Shown here piece by piece: positions 15,707 through 15,925 of a stretch of DNA of 15,925 nt. The stretch comes from JAKASV01 sp964595035 (lineage in GTDB: Bacteria; Babelota; Babeliae; Babelales; Vermiphilaceae), in the NCBI GenBank assembly GCA_964595035.1, contig CAZQNW010000023.1:1-15925 (forward strand), in the 5' to 3' direction. The translations under genes were made by a program, and so were the position numbers. A model generated the notes under the pieces. It ran no database searches. It was not told where the DNA came from and was given only the letters and a program-made list of their open reading frames with translations. Position 1 is the stretch's first letter; the number at the start of each line of letters is the position of its first letter.

Positions 15707-15781
15707 TCCTCGGTAGCTCAGTGGTAGAGCAAACGACTGTTAATCGTTGGGTCGCAGGTTCGAATCCTGTCCGAGGAGCCA
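15707..15781 (+). tRNA. tRNA-Asn, anticodon GTT
   Basis: Acceptor TCCTCGG pairs with CCGAGGA. The anticodon stem AACGA/TCGTT carries the loop CTGTTAA (anticodon GTT). The T loop is TTCGAAT, the discriminator is G and CCA is encoded. The stretch GGGTCGCAGGTTCGA in the variable region and T arm is identical to that of the neighbouring tRNA-Val. If the organism lacks AsnRS, this tRNA would be a substrate of GatCAB, two of whose subunits are encoded in this window. Confidence 0.97.
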
Positions 15782-15799
15782 TTTTCCCGATACATATTC

Positions 15800-15876
15800 G
15801 GGGCTGTAGCTCAGTTGGTTAGAGCGTCCGCCTGTCACGCGGAAGGTCGCGAGTTCGAGTCTCGTCAGCCCCGCCA
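15800..15876 (+). tRNA. tRNA-Asp, anticodon GTC
   Basis: Acceptor GGGGCTG pairs with CAGCCCC. The anticodon stem TCCGC/GCGGA carries the loop CTGTCAC (anticodon GTC). The T arm GCGAG/CTCGT encloses TTCGAGT, the discriminator is G and CCA is encoded. It lies 18 bases after tRNA-Asn and is probably on the same transcript. No terminator is visible before the window ends. Confidence 0.97.
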
Positions 15877-15925
15877 TCGTTTACTATCGGTGGTTTTTAT
15901 AATCAAATCAAATGGTTTTTGTACG

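Noticed and set aside
15877..15925. Repeated TGGTTTTT after tRNA-Asp, considered as a phage attachment site or terminator
   Set aside because: The two copies are short direct repeats, not inverted. No integrase gene or tRNA 3'-end duplication is present.
1..15925. CRISPR arrays, insertion sequences, transposases, toxin-antitoxin or restriction systems
   Set aside because: No regularly spaced repeats, terminal inverted repeats with a transposase, or recognisable defence proteins were seen on either strand.

Overview
The window looks like chromosomal DNA from a host-associated, AT-rich bacterium. RsmG, GatC/GatA, MreC, SppA, MATE, Dus enzymes and a CCA-encoding tRNA cluster are all bacterial in type. 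They sit beside an archaeal/eukaryotic-type ATP-dependent DNA ligase, a 3-hexulose-6-phosphate-synthase-like enzyme, two decayed ankyrin-repeat relics and several proteins I do not recognise. This mixture recalls protist-associated lineages such as Candidatus Dependentiae (TM6/Babeliales). That placement is an inference from gene content and no marker gene here proves it. The standard bacterial code applies: TGA ends three genes and is not found inside any long intact gene.

Layout. 1-924 (+): 3' end of an unrecognised gene entering from the left, followed by a hairpin terminator. 1132-2871 (+): ATP-dependent DNA ligase with a GTG start. 2910-3017 (+): ankyrin relic. 3081-3123: near-perfect bidirectional terminator. 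3146-4877 (-): two adjacent genes for divergent paralogous proteins of unknown function, each with a Cys/His-rich C-terminal tail, behind a good sigma70-like promoter. 4953-5579 (-): HPS/KGPDC-like enzyme. 5673-6389 (-): unrecognised exported protein. 6474-10312 (+): rsmG, MATE transporter, gatC and gatA, closely packed and probably one transcript. 10450-11280 (+): PAP2-like membrane protein. 11281-11619 (-): ankyrin pseudogene. 11678-14519 (+): two tandem dihydrouridine synthases, then mreC, which overlaps the second by ATGA. 14537-15463 (-): S49 peptidase SppA. 15606-15876 (+): tRNA-Val, tRNA-Asn and tRNA-Asp behind a strong promoter.

Functionally, much of the window serves translation: 16S rRNA methylation by RsmG, tRNA dihydrouridine by two Dus enzymes, transamidation of Glu-tRNA(Gln) and/or Asp-tRNA(Asn) by GatCAB (gatB is not here), and three tRNAs. 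MreC (cell shape), SppA (membrane peptide turnover), the PAP2-like protein and MATE belong to the envelope. The HPS-like enzyme could supply pentose phosphates. The least explained and most unusual element is the Cys/His-tailed paralogue pair at 3146-4877; one of its members carries a trinucleotide-repeat-encoded acidic tract.
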